From Pseudomonadales bacterium (GTDB lineage Bacteria > Pseudomonadota > Gammaproteobacteria > Pseudomonadales > Azotimanducaceae), in assembly GCA_028280225.1 (NCBI GenBank), contig JANQMF010000153.1, positions 1-42,773 of the forward strand: a DNA stretch of 42,773 bases. The letters run 5' to 3'. The notes under the pieces were generated by a model that was given only the letters and a program-made list of their open reading frames with translations, was not told where the DNA came from and did not search any database. Both the position numbers and the translations under genes were made by a program. Of the stretch, positions 17,948 through 25,882 are shown one piece after another. Every line of letters begins with the position of its first letter. Within the stretch, counting starts at the first letter, position 1.

Positions 17948-19033
17948 ATGTACCCCATTGCCATTGTTGGTAACGACATTGTTGCGTGGGCAGCCTACCG
18001 GGCCTGCCGCCTGGCCGGCTTTCACCAGGTAGAGCTGTTTGCCCCCGGGGTCGACTCAAACTTGCCTGAAGGCCTGACCCTGCCGGCCAATCAAACCAGG
18101 GTTATCCATGCCTTGGAATGTCAACAGGCCCTGGCCGCCCGGGCTTGGTCACCCAGCCGGGCTCAGCAGCGATTTGCCAAGTCCACGTACCTGCTATCCG
18201 AGCTGCCGCTGGGTAAATTCAGTGAAGACCGCTACCATGCGCCCCACGTCAATATCGAGCGAGACCAACTGCTGGCGCTGCTGCGTACCGATGAAGAAGT
18301 CCAGCCCGCCACTGATCTCACCCGCCTGCAAAAGGAATTTGGTGTTGTGCTGGTGACCCAACTGCCGGATCAGAATCCAGTCAGCACCCATCCCCAATAT
18401 ACAGGACCTGAGAACCGGCAAGCTGAGCCGACCTCTCGCCTTTGGCACGCCCGGCTGCCGGTGGACGCGGATATGGCCACAGCCAACATCTCCTGGTTAG
18501 GGCCGACAGTCACCGGCTGGCAGTTTACGACAAAGGAACACACGCATTTTTACTTCGCCGCGCACACCCACGACAATGACCCGGTGCAGACCTGGCACCC
18601 AAGACTGCGGGCGTGGCTCGACCGGGCACAGCCTGTATCCTTGCCGGAAACCGCGCCGGCTGTCCGCGAATACTGGCACGAAGGTAATCTGGTTTATCTT
18701 GGCGAAGCTTGTTTACCGCCCCTGTTTTTCTACCGGGAGACCATGTGCAGCGGCCTGGAAGATGTGTGGGTGCTCAGCCGCATGCTGGAAAATTATGAAG
18801 AGGACATTCACGACGGACTGCACCAATACCAGCGCTACCGTAAACCGCGAATGCGCAAAATTGCCAGAGCCGGTCACGCAGAAACCCTTCGTCGTATGCA
18901 ACACCTGCAACATCCGGGCAAACGTTTTTTGGCTTATCTGAAGATTGCCCTGAACACCCGCTTTCTTCCGGAAATTGCCATGCAACAGCTTGATTGGCTT
19001 TATGGCTATGACTGTGTTCGGGGGTTTCGCTGA
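17948..19033 (+). CDS. Degenerate flavoprotein monooxygenase-like protein
   Basis: 361 residues from the ATG at 17948, just after the cysS stop; an in-frame extension inside cysS exists but is unlikely. The N-terminus YPIAIVGNDIVAWAAYRACRLAG resembles the FAD-binding Rossmann beta-alpha segment of group A monooxygenases, but the GxGxxG is degraded to G-N-D-I-V-A. In the C-terminal half, GEACLPPLFF replaces the GDAAHP motif, and is followed by the typical LEDVWVLSRMLENYEEDI helix and a YRKPRMRK tail. Gly-Asp, needed for FAD ribityl contact, is Gly-Glu. It may bind FAD in an altered way or have lost activity. It is compactly linked to cysS. Confidence 0.68.
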   Translation: MYPIAIVGNDIVAWAAYRACRLAGFHQVELFAPGVDSNLPEGLTLPANQTRVIHALECQQALAARAWSPSRAQQRFAKSTYLLSELPLGKFSEDRYHAPHVNIERDQLLALLRTDEEVQPATDLTRLQKEFGVVLVTQLPDQNPVSTHPQYTGPENRQAEPTSRLWHARLPVDADMATANISWLGPTVTGWQFTTKEHTHFYFAAHTHDNDPVQTWHPRLRAWLDRAQPVSLPETAPAVREYWHEGNLVYLGEACLPPLFFYRETMCSGLEDVWVLSRMLENYEEDIHDGLHQYQRYRKPRMRKIARAGHAETLRRMQHLQHPGKRFLAYLKIALNTRFLPEIAMQQLDWLYGYDCVRGFR

Positions 19034-19096
19034 AGAAAAACCAACCCCTCAAACGAGTTGGCGTTAGCGACATCCGGGCATCAAGCCACAAGCAGG

Positions 19097-19759
19097 CTAC
19101 TGCAGCAGGCGGCTCTCAGAGCTGAAACTTTTGCGTAAAAATTCCATCTGGTCACCCAGGATACGGCCTGAATTTATCAAGGCGAGATATTCGGCAAAAT
19201 TGGGCACATAGGGTAAGGCCATCAACTCCATCCCGCATTCCGCCAACAAGCGGCTACCCTTAAAGTGGTTACAGCGCTTGCAGGCGGCCACCACATTGTC
19301 CCACAAATCCTGACCCCCACGGGATACCGGCATCACATGGTCCCGGGTAAGTTCCCGGTCCTGCATCTGTTTTCCGCAGTACAGGCAGGTATTTTGGTCC
19401 CTGACAAACAAAGCAGGATTGGTCAAAGGTGGAATTGACTGTTCTTTGGAAACAACCCGTCCATCACAGGCGATAATACTGTGAATGTCCAGTTGGCTGG
19501 GCATACTGTCGAAGCGATTGTGTCCGCCACGTATACGCAGCAGTGGATCGCCAATGGTCCAGACCACAATCTCTCTGGCGTAGAGACATACGGCATCCTG
19601 CCAGGTTACCCATTCAATAGGATGCCCGGCAATGTTCAACCGCAAGATTCTGGGCACCCGATCAAATTCAGACAATGTTGCAATCATATGACACCAATCA
19701 ACATCCAAATGCTTACAGTCAGTCTTTTCGGGTGACAAACCTAAGGTAAAACCGGCCAT
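19097..19759 (-). CDS. HNH endonuclease family protein
   Basis: About 220 residues from ATG at 19759; an ATG at 19687 starts a shorter form closer to the conserved region. The HNH core is clear: CLYCGKQM (first zinc-knuckle pair), then TRDHVMPVSRGGQDLWDNVVAACKRCNHFKGSR, with the catalytic His in DHV and the second CxxC in CKRC. This is a stand-alone nuclease-like protein of the type widespread in Gammaproteobacteria, of unknown biological role, not embedded in a visible phage or restriction locus. It lies between the flavoprotein-like gene (convergent, 63-base gap) and the lipocalin gene, on the same strand as the latter. Confidence 0.85.
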   Translation of the reverse strand: MAGFTLGLSPEKTDCKHLDVDWCHMIATLSEFDRVPRILRLNIAGHPIEWVTWQDAVCLYAREIVVWTIGDPLLRIRGGHNRFDSMPSQLDIHSIIACDGRVVSKEQSIPPLTNPALFVRDQNTCLYCGKQMQDRELTRDHVMPVSRGGQDLWDNVVAACKRCNHFKGSRLLAECGMELMALPYVPNFAEYLALINSGRILGDQMEFLRKSFSSESRLLQ

Positions 19760-19816
19760 CAAGCAAGTGTATTGTTAGGCAGCCGGCGTTGGGGTCAAAT
19801 AACCGGCCACACCACC

Positions 19817-20392
19817 CTATTCAAGAGGTTCGGTGGTATTAACATGGGGCATCATGCGCAGTTTGGAAATGTCATAACCCGCTTGTTTAATCCGTTCTAT
19901 ACAGGCTTGCAGCGTGGGTTCATCAAGCTCGGGCACCCGGGCCATCAGCCAGACAAAGTCCCGTTTTTCACGCCCGACAATAGTCACCTGATGAGCATCG
20001 TCCACATACATAATTCTGTAATCTGCCCTGAAGGGCCAGACAAACTGCATCTTCCAGATCGCCGCGTGCCCGCCGCTGACAAAGGCCGTGGGCCGCATCC
20101 GTTTTATCTCGCCGTCAAGACCGCCCTTGCGGTAGCTGAACGTTGTGGCAACACGGCCGTCACCTACCCAGCGGTACTCCTCGGTTGCCGCATATGAGTC
20201 TCGTTCGAACGCGGTGGGAATATTGGCAATCACATACCACTTACCCATGAATCTGGCAAGATCAACGTTGTCACTCAACGGCAGCCGTCCCGGGGTTTGC
20301 TCTTGAAGCGCGCCGGCGGGCATCACCACACCCAACAGCAGAGCCCAGACCAACATGCGCAACACAAACCGATCACGAACTTTCCAGGACAT
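19817..20392 (-). CDS. Lipocalin family protein (Blc-like)
   Basis: 191 residues with a signal peptide (hydrophobic about residues 10-28). The lipocalin motif GKWYVIANIP (about residues 50-59) with the conserved Gly-x-Trp is followed by beta-barrel strands and an IVGREKRDFVWLMARVPEL segment near the C-terminus. Unlike E. coli Blc, there is no cysteine lipobox: the signal ends at MPAGAL, so it is predicted to be soluble in the periplasm or anchored by an uncleaved signal, not lipidated. It overlaps the DUF6134 gene by 20 bases. It probably binds lipids or lysophospholipids in the envelope. Confidence 0.9.
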   Translation of the reverse strand: MSWKVRDRFVLRMLVWALLLGVVMPAGALQEQTPGRLPLSDNVDLARFMGKWYVIANIPTAFERDSYAATEEYRWVGDGRVATTFSYRKGGLDGEIKRMRPTAFVSGGHAAIWKMQFVWPFRADYRIMYVDDAHQVTIVGREKRDFVWLMARVPELDEPTLQACIERIKQAGYDISKLRMMPHVNTTEPLE

Positions 20393-21107
20393 AGCGCAGT
20401 ACCTTACCGTTCTCTAAATCCGATTCCAGACCTATCCAACGGCCTGTATCCGCCGCATAAAAAACCCGGATCAACATACTGCCATCCGGGCTGGAGCGAC
20501 TTTCTATTTCATAAGCTTGCGCCGGATTACCCTCAAAGGCACCTTGAGCCAAGGGTGTCACCTGCACGGGTAATACTTCTCCGGTTTGAGAGTTGATGAG
20601 CCACTGCTGATCCAGGATCTTTTTGTCCCAATACGCAAAAGACATATAACAACCTTCAAGGTCTTGCTGCCGGGACGCATCATCGGATTTACGGGTGGCC
20701 AACCTCAGCCCTTGCGCGGACGGCAGCGTACGCACCTGATATACATCTCCCCGGGAACGGGTTTGAGAATTAAGCGTACGTAAACAGCCGTTGACATAAC
20801 TTTCATTAGATTCATGCTGATAATCAAATGCCTTGATAAACAGAAATCTGGCCACCAGATCCGCCCGGCTAAGGACTTCATATTGGCCTGCATCCCGGTT
20901 GTACCCCACTACTTCGAATGAATGTGAGCCCAGCTTGCGCTCATCAACCCAAACGCTGAACTGCCAAGTCTGAGCCAGGCCATGGCTCAGACTGGGAGTT
21001 TGAGCGGCGAGCACGGCCAGCACCAGCATGAGGCTTAGTCCCAGACTTCGTTGCCCCTTGAATGCTCCGGTTGGCAACCGCTTTGATCCTTTGACAAGGG
21101 AACCCAC
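20373..21107 (-). CDS. DUF6134 family protein, secreted/periplasmic
   Basis: 244 residues from a GTG preceded by GGAGG. A signal peptide is visible at about residues 23-44. The soluble part contains QFSVWVDERKLGSHSFEV, RFLFIKAFDYQHES and EGCYMSFAYWD segments, as in DUF6134 proteins, which are often found beside lipid-related genes. It is predicted to be periplasmic; function is unknown. The downstream overlap with the lipocalin gene indicates coupling and hints at a lipid-handling envelope function. Confidence 0.72.
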   Translation of the reverse strand: MGSLVKGSKRLPTGAFKGQRSLGLSLMLVLAVLAAQTPSLSHGLAQTWQFSVWVDERKLGSHSFEVVGYNRDAGQYEVLSRADLVARFLFIKAFDYQHESNESYVNGCLRTLNSQTRSRGDVYQVRTLPSAQGLRLATRKSDDASRQQDLEGCYMSFAYWDKKILDQQWLINSQTGEVLPVQVTPLAQGAFEGNPAQAYEIESRSSPDGSMLIRVFYAADTGRWIGLESDLENGKVLRYVLESS

Positions 21108-21128
21108 TACGCCTCCAAAAATTAATTA

Positions 21129-21239
21129 CTTAAGGCAACGTTAGCAAGCCGGCCGTGAACCCTGGGTGAAGATCCACCCTCTTAAGGACAACAACCAACA
21201 CACATACTCTTCACCTGCTTTTCACCGTACCTGCTTAAG
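21129..21239. repeat. Three CTTAAG hexamers at about 52-base spacing
   Basis: The palindrome CTTAAG occurs at 21129-21134, 21181-21186 and 21234-21239, starts 52 and 53 bases apart, about five turns of the helix, in the divergent region between the DUF6134 and DUF2878 genes. CTTAAG resembles half-sites of OmpR-family regulators such as PmrA. A second half-site at the 11-base step is not obvious for any of the three. The spacing could be chance. Confidence 0.4.
21210..21226 (+). promoter_or_regulatory. TTCACC direct repeat with 11-base period
   Basis: Two TTCACC copies (21210-21215 and 21221-21226) are separated by 5 bases, giving the 11-base period typical of binding sites for OmpR-type dimers. 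They lie 22 bases before the DUF2878 start, in the promoter of the operon that holds the histidine kinase. The regulator gene nearby is of the OmpR family, so autoregulation is plausible but unproven. Confidence 0.38.
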
Positions 21240-21247
21240 ATAATCTG

Positions 21248-21727
21248 ATGAACACCATTATTAATGCTGCGCTGTTTCAACTGACCTGGTTCGCCTGTGT
21301 GCTGGGCGGCACTGCGTGGGGTCTTATAGGTGTAGCCACGCTCGTGCTGTTCAGCTTTGTTTGCGGCTCATGGCGGCAGGATTTAGTCTACGCCGCTGCT
21401 GCTGTTCTGATCGGCGCAGCCTTAGATACCCTGTGGATACAATTGGGTGTTCTGGATTTTGGTACTTTGTTGTCACCCATCTGGATTCTGCTGATGTGGT
21501 TGGGCCTGGGCCTGACGGTCAATCACAGTCTGTCCTTCCTGCACAACAAACCCTTGCTTGCCGCTTTGCTGGCCGCTTGTTCCGCGCCTCTGTGTTACTT
21601 TGCAGGAGAACGTTTTGGCGCAGTGATTATTGCAAGTCCAGTGGGTGTTATGCTGATCTCCGCCGCCTGGGGTATCCTCTTCTACCTCACATTCAGGCGA
21701 TCGATACTCTCCCATGCGCAAAGTTAG
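21248..21727 (+). CDS. DUF2878 family integral membrane protein
   Basis: 159 residues with about five hydrophobic segments covering most of the chain, including WFACVLGGTAWGLIG near the start, a VYAAAAVLIGAALDTLWIQLGVL segment and SPIWILLMWLGLGL. This matches DUF2878 inner-membrane proteins, usually of unknown function, often near lipid or cyclopropane fatty acid genes. It starts with ATG and overlaps the histidine kinase gene by 14 bases, so the two are translationally coupled. Confidence 0.82.
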   Translation: MNTIINAALFQLTWFACVLGGTAWGLIGVATLVLFSFVCGSWRQDLVYAAAAVLIGAALDTLWIQLGVLDFGTLLSPIWILLMWLGLGLTVNHSLSFLHNKPLLAALLAACSAPLCYFAGERFGAVIIASPVGVMLISAAWGILFYLTFRRSILSHAQS

Positions 21728-23039
21728 CATACGAGCCAAACTGGTACGGCTGTTCACTCTACAAATTCTACTGATCAGCGTTGCCACCATTTCCGGCATC
21801 TATGTCACCAATACCCTGGTGCAGGACCTGCTGATGCGCAGCGCCCTGGACGGTGAGGCTGCCCATTTCTGGGCGGAGTACACAAACAACAAAAGTCACG
21901 CCGTGCCAAATACCGACAATCTTATTGGTTATCTGGAAGACGAAGCAGGACAGTCCGCTGCGCCCATCGCCTTGACCAACGTTGATGAAACTTACGGCCG
22001 TTTAGCCATCAACGACCGCAAGCCGATTTTCCACATTTCAGAAAGTGGGGGCCGCCGCCTGTATCTTTTGTTTGACGGCGACGCCGTCTCCGATCTCGCC
22101 TTTCTTTATGGTATCGCGCCCCTCTCCCTGGTTCTGTTAGTCATTTATGGTCTTTCCTTTCTTGCCTACCGGGCTTCCCAGCAAGCCGTCTCTCCAATTG
22201 TGCGCCTGGCCCGCCATATCGACGCCATCGATTTGACCAGTCGAACCCAGCACAAGTTTGATCTGGACCATTTACGTGATCCGGCTGACGCGGAAGTTTC
22301 AAGCATGATTGCCGCGGTTGAATCCCTGGGTCAACGCCTGGACAACTTTGTGGAACGCGAAAGATTATTCACCAGAGACGCCAGTCACGAACTGAGAACA
22401 CCCATTGCCGTGTTTAAGGGCTCATTAGATCTGTTGGAACGGCGCCAACAGATGAGTGCCAATCCATTGTCTGATGGTGATGAAAAGATCCTGCTGCGTA
22501 TGCGCCGCAGTGTTGAAGGCATGGAAACCCTGGTCGAAACCCTCTTGCTCCTGGCCCGGGAAGACGGCATCACCAGCACCGGCGAGGATAACATTGCTCC
22601 CCTTGTCAGAGCACAGGTAGACGCCTTGCAACCTCTGGCTGAACAATCAAACAATACACTAACCGTCAGCGCAACCGGGCCGGTTGCCAATACCCATCCC
22701 CGGGTCATCGAAATCCTCACCACAAATCTGGTCTCGAATGCCCTGCAGTTCACCCGGGACGGCTCCGTTTCCGTGGACCTTAGCAACCGGCAACTGAGTG
22801 TGACGGACTCGGGCCCGGGTATGGACCAGGAAACTCAGGCGCGTATGTTTCAACCCTTTTTCCGCGGACCGCAGCAGGCGCCCAGCCGGCAAGAGCAGGG
22901 TTATGGTCTGGGCCTGGCCATTGTCAAGCGGCTGGTTGAGCAGTGCGGCTGGCACTTGGAAGTGCAGAGCGAACTCAACAAAGGTACGTGCATTACCGTT
23001 TTATTCGACGCAGGCCCCCGCGCAGCAACTGTCGGCTAG
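21714..23039 (+). CDS. Sensor histidine kinase
   Basis: 441 residues. Transmembrane segments at about 13-33 and 132-152 flank a periplasmic sensor of about 95 residues, followed by a HAMP-like linker (ASQQAVSPIVRLARHI). The dimerisation/phosphoacceptor motif is FTRDASHELRTP with His225. The ATPase domain shows TTNLVSNALQFT (N box), DSGPGMD (G1) and GYGLGLAIVKRL (G2). It probably autophosphorylates and passes phosphate to the OmpR-type regulator encoded just downstream on the opposite strand. The gene overlaps the DUF2878 gene, suggesting sensing of the same envelope condition. Signal is unknown. Confidence 0.93.
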   Translation: MRKVSIRAKLVRLFTLQILLISVATISGIYVTNTLVQDLLMRSALDGEAAHFWAEYTNNKSHAVPNTDNLIGYLEDEAGQSAAPIALTNVDETYGRLAINDRKPIFHISESGGRRLYLLFDGDAVSDLAFLYGIAPLSLVLLVIYGLSFLAYRASQQAVSPIVRLARHIDAIDLTSRTQHKFDLDHLRDPADAEVSSMIAAVESLGQRLDNFVERERLFTRDASHELRTPIAVFKGSLDLLERRQQMSANPLSDGDEKILLRMRRSVEGMETLVETLLLLAREDGITSTGEDNIAPLVRAQVDALQPLAEQSNNTLTVSATGPVANTHPRVIEILTTNLVSNALQFTRDGSVSVDLSNRQLSVTDSGPGMDQETQARMFQPFFRGPQQAPSRQEQGYGLGLAIVKRLVEQCGWHLEVQSELNKGTCITVLFDAGPRAATVG

Positions 23040-23079
23040 TTCATCGCAGCTATGCGCAACCGCTTTTTTTCACAGCCCG

Positions 23080-23778
23080 CTAATCTTGCTTGGGCGCACA
23101 GATGCGATAACCGTGCCCGGCCGCGGTCTCCAACAGCGGGACCGCAAAAGGTTTGTCGATCAACTTCCGCAATACATACAGGTGGCTGCGCAAGGGATCA
23201 CTCTCCGGAAAGTCATCTCCCCACAGCTCCTTTTCCAGAGCTTCCCGGCTGACCACCTTGGGAGATTCCCGCATCAGAATTTTCAGAATCTCAAACAATG
23301 TCTTGGATAGGTGAATAGACTGTCCGTCCCTGACCACTTCCATGGTTTGCAGGTCCAGGCTCAAGTCCGCTACCTCGAGGCGCGAGGCATGGCCCTTGGC
23401 GCGCCGGATATTCGCCTCTATCCGTGCCTCCAATTCCGCCAGATCAAAGGGTTTCACCAGGTAGTCGTCCGCCCCTACGTCAAATCCGGTAATCTTGTCC
23501 TGCAACTGATCCCGCGCGGTCAGCATGACCACCGGCGTATCCAACCCTGCGTCTGCACGTAGCCGCCTGCACACTTCCACCCCGTCAATACCCGGAATAT
23601 TCAGATCAAGGACAATGGCATCGTACTGTTCAGTGACCGCCAGATGCATGGCCGTCAGCCCGTCCGCCGCATAGTCCAGAATGTAGCCTCCGGCTTCCAG
23701 ATATTCCCCAACTGTCGCCGCAAGGTCCTGATTGTCCTCAACCAGCAGTACGCTTTTATGGTTACCCACTGTTGTCAT
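23080..23778 (-). CDS. OmpR/PhoB-family response regulator
   Basis: 232 residues: N-terminal receiver domain with Asp58 as phosphoacceptor, the acidic pair near the start (LLVEDNQD), Thr in VVMLTA and Lys109 in LVKPF. The C-terminal winged-helix domain includes LSKTLFEILKIL, PKVVSREALEKELWG and the LRSHLYVLRKLIDKP recognition region. It is expected to bind DNA as a dimer and pair with the convergent histidine kinase, whose gene ends 40 bases away. The kinase and regulator are in opposite orientation, so they are not cotranscribed. It has its own promoter region, 23779-23908. Confidence 0.93.
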   Translation of the reverse strand: MTTVGNHKSVLLVEDNQDLAATVGEYLEAGGYILDYAADGLTAMHLAVTEQYDAIVLDLNIPGIDGVEVCRRLRADAGLDTPVVMLTARDQLQDKITGFDVGADDYLVKPFDLAELEARIEANIRRAKGHASRLEVADLSLDLQTMEVVRDGQSIHLSKTLFEILKILMRESPKVVSREALEKELWGDDFPESDPLRSHLYVLRKLIDKPFAVPLLETAAGHGYRICAPKQD

Positions 23779-23908
23779 GCGCTTCCACCTTTAAGCTGTG
23801 CACCTTGCACACCTTTTAATCTGCTGAACCCTGATATTAAACCCAGTCATTATTGCTCCAGGCCTGCGAAATAGCTGTGACCCTCAGGTGAAATTTGTGT
23901 GAACACCT

Positions 23909-24586
23909 CTATTCCGGGGCATCCTGCTGTCTCGCTTGCATCTTATCCATCACCCGATTGATGATCTGCACCATAACGTCGCTGGTTTGCGCCCCGGGCA
24001 ACAAAAAGCCATTGGCCAGGTAGTACCCGGGCACCCCGCTGACACCAATATCCGGAGCACGCTCCAATTGGGTGCGGACTTCTTCTTCGGCTTCGTTGCT
24101 ACGCAAAAATGCACGGCTTTGCGCCGGGTCAATGCCCCGCCCGGCGGCAACTTCAACCAGCACATCCAGGTTGCCAACATCCAGGCCCTGACAAAAATAA
24201 GCGTTGAACAGGGCCTCAGCCAGTTCATGCTGAACCTGACATTGAACCGCCAGCTCAAGCAGTCGATGGGCTAACAGTGTGTTCGGGGTGCGCCGGATCA
24301 AGTCAAAACGCAGCTTAATGCCCACCTCAGCCGCCTCTTCGCGGATGCGCGCCGGCACCCGGCCGGGATCCGCGTCCGCGCCATAACGGCGTTGCAGATA
24401 GTCCCGCCGGTCCATTCCCTCAGCGGGAATGCGCGGATAAAGTTGATAGGGACGCCAGCGCAAATGCACAGGGGTTGTCCTGACCCGGCCAATTTCCAGG
24501 AGTGCATGATCCAAGCGGCGTTTGCCGATAAAACACCAGGGACAGACCACATCGCTGAATATCTCAATTTGCAGGGATTCACTCAT
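23909..24586 (-). CDS. DsbA family oxidoreductase (FrnE-like)
   Basis: 225 residues from the ATG at 24586, preceded by GGATGG; a longer open frame upstream lacks homology-like features. A thioredoxin-type active site CPWC (Cys15-Cys18) sits at the very start (IFSDVVCPWCFIG), without a signal peptide, so it is cytoplasmic. The rest shows the FrnE/2-hydroxychromene-2-carboxylate isomerase-like pattern (RWRPYQLYP, NTLLAHRL, LFNAYF, GVSGVPGYYLANGF). The cis-Pro loop (GVPG) is present. It probably reduces or isomerises disulfides in the cytoplasm, in stress responses in related bacteria. Confidence 0.88.
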   Translation of the reverse strand: MSESLQIEIFSDVVCPWCFIGKRRLDHALLEIGRVRTTPVHLRWRPYQLYPRIPAEGMDRRDYLQRRYGADADPGRVPARIREEAAEVGIKLRFDLIRRTPNTLLAHRLLELAVQCQVQHELAEALFNAYFCQGLDVGNLDVLVEVAAGRGIDPAQSRAFLRSNEAEEEVRTQLERAPDIGVSGVPGYYLANGFLLPGAQTSDVMVQIINRVMDKMQARQQDAPE

Positions 24587-24680
24587 AAACCATCCGTCAC
24601 AACCACCAGATTTACACCTCACCTTACCCGATTTTACATTACCCTTCCCAACGAAATTCTGCTGAACAACGAGGTGCGCC

Positions 24681-24782
24681 ATGGCTACCCAATCCATTCC
24701 AGCGGGTCTGGTGACCGGTAAAAAACAGGTGGAAATTATCGAGATGCCCATGGCCGTCAGCCACAGCCCATCTGGGATATAA
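24681..24782 (+). pseudogene. Possible 5' remnant of an MDR-type (zinc) dehydrogenase, or small ORF
   Basis: A 33-codon frame starts with ATG at 24681, with GAGG upstream, and ends at 24782. The product begins MATQSIPAGLVTGKKQVEII, and GLVTGKKQVEIIEMP resembles the first strand of medium-chain dehydrogenases (for example AAVVTGKGKVEIRE-type N-termini). The sequence breaks off right after the EMP, where the next strand would begin. The short length is consistent with a decayed gene; it could also be a chance frame or real small protein. It lies between the divergent ends of the FrnE-like and coiled-coil genes. Confidence 0.3.
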
Positions 24783-24819
24783 TCCCAATCTATAATCAGG
24801 ATCTGAATATATACGGGTC

Positions 24820-25674
24820 CTAAATGTCCCCGCGCAGCATTTCCTGCAGGCGCCGATTGCGGCTTTGCTCCTGGCGCAGCGCAACCTTCAGGCTGTGGAT
24901 CTCCTCCCGGGCAGCGCGCATTTGATCAAGATAGGCCAGTTGTTGCTGATCAATATCCTGCCGGTATTTGAGGCGCGCCTGTTCCAATTGATCGGTGTGC
25001 AAGCGGATAAGGTCTTGCAACGAAAGCCTACCCGCGTCACCAAATACTTCCGTCAACTTGGCGCTAAAATCCGCGGGGATATCCGGTCCCGTGGTGATGG
25101 TTGACTGACTGACCCGGGTGGGTTCAATGCCCGGGGTATTCTGGATAGCTTCAATCAGCAGCAGCGCTCCATCCTCGCCCGGTTCAACGCCACTGTCGTC
25201 TAAGTCAAAGAAGGTATCCGGACCATCGTACAGGACCGCCTTCACCTTCAGCCGGTTGCGAAAGATGCGTTTTTGCAGGATCTCAATACCCGCGTCCGCA
25301 CCATCATCCTGATTGGGCTCCCAAAGGTTGACCGCGTGCCAGGGGACCGGACACTGACCCCGGGACGCCTTGCGAATACCCCCATCACCCAAATCACACC
25401 CGATCCCCGCCTGTTTTACCAGGTATTGCAGGGGCAGATTAAATTCCGGATCCAGCAGCCCCTCTTCGCCGACATTAAATTGAAAAAAGACCACCCCACG
25501 TAACTTCAGCCCATTACCAATGACACAATAGGCGGCCTTGGTCTGGCTGGCGGCAAATGCGTCAAGTCTGCCCTGGCCGGCCAGCAGCAGCTCAAAGTCC
25601 TTGAAGAACATCTCCGTTTCAATTTCTTCCTGACTGTTGTACAGAACAACTATCTCTCTTGGACTGGCGCTCAT
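24820..25674 (-). CDS. Unrecognised protein with C-terminal coiled coil
   Basis: 284 residues, with no family recognised. The N-terminal two thirds contain a mixed alpha/beta region (YNSQEEIETEMFFKDFELLL; AAYCVIGNGLKLRGVVFFQF) and an acidic stretch (FFDLDDSGVEPGEDGALLL). Residues from about 215 to 282 form a strongly charged, Gln/Arg/Glu-rich predicted coiled coil. There is no signal peptide or membrane segment, so it is probably cytoplasmic and oligomeric. It has neighbours on the same strand (the FrnE-like gene and the small hypothetical at 25883) but no clear operon. Codon usage looks like its neighbours. Confidence 0.75.
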   Translation of the reverse strand: MSASPREIVVLYNSQEEIETEMFFKDFELLLAGQGRLDAFAASQTKAAYCVIGNGLKLRGVVFFQFNVGEEGLLDPEFNLPLQYLVKQAGIGCDLGDGGIRKASRGQCPVPWHAVNLWEPNQDDGADAGIEILQKRIFRNRLKVKAVLYDGPDTFFDLDDSGVEPGEDGALLLIEAIQNTPGIEPTRVSQSTITTGPDIPADFSAKLTEVFGDAGRLSLQDLIRLHTDQLEQARLKYRQDIDQQQLAYLDQMRAAREEIHSLKVALRQEQSRNRRLQEMLRGDI

Positions 25675-25882
25675 GCTGTTTTATCTGTCCTGAATATGCT
25701 CATCGTCGTTTTCCTTTGACCACGCGGCTGGCACTGCACAACGAAAATCCCCTCCGCAGGCAAATGCGCCTTAGACTATAGCCTGAGTGGCGTTAAGGTG
25801 CGGCGATGTGTATCACAGCCCGGATGGGACACCGGTCCACCATATTGTGTCCGGATCCCGGCAGTTGGCGGCGGGTATGCCC
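25675..25882. other. Intergenic region without a recognised gene
   Basis: Between the coiled-coil gene and the small hypothetical gene. No good frame or RNA gene was recognised on either strand; a plus-strand frame starting at 25787 is only a shadow of the minus-strand gene beside it. It probably contains the promoter of the coiled-coil gene. Confidence 0.4.

Noticed and set aside
21129-21250. Complete PmrA box (CTTAAG-N5-CTTAAG)
   Set aside because: No second hexamer at 5-base spacing was found for any copy; only separate half-sites are seen.
23040-23079. Intrinsic terminator between the kinase and regulator genes
   Set aside because: A run of seven T bases is present, but only a 3-base stem precedes it, which is too weak.
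23886-23908. Hairpin after the FrnE-like gene (AGGTG ... CACCT)
   Set aside because: Only a 5-base stem with a long loop and no T-run; not counted as a terminator.
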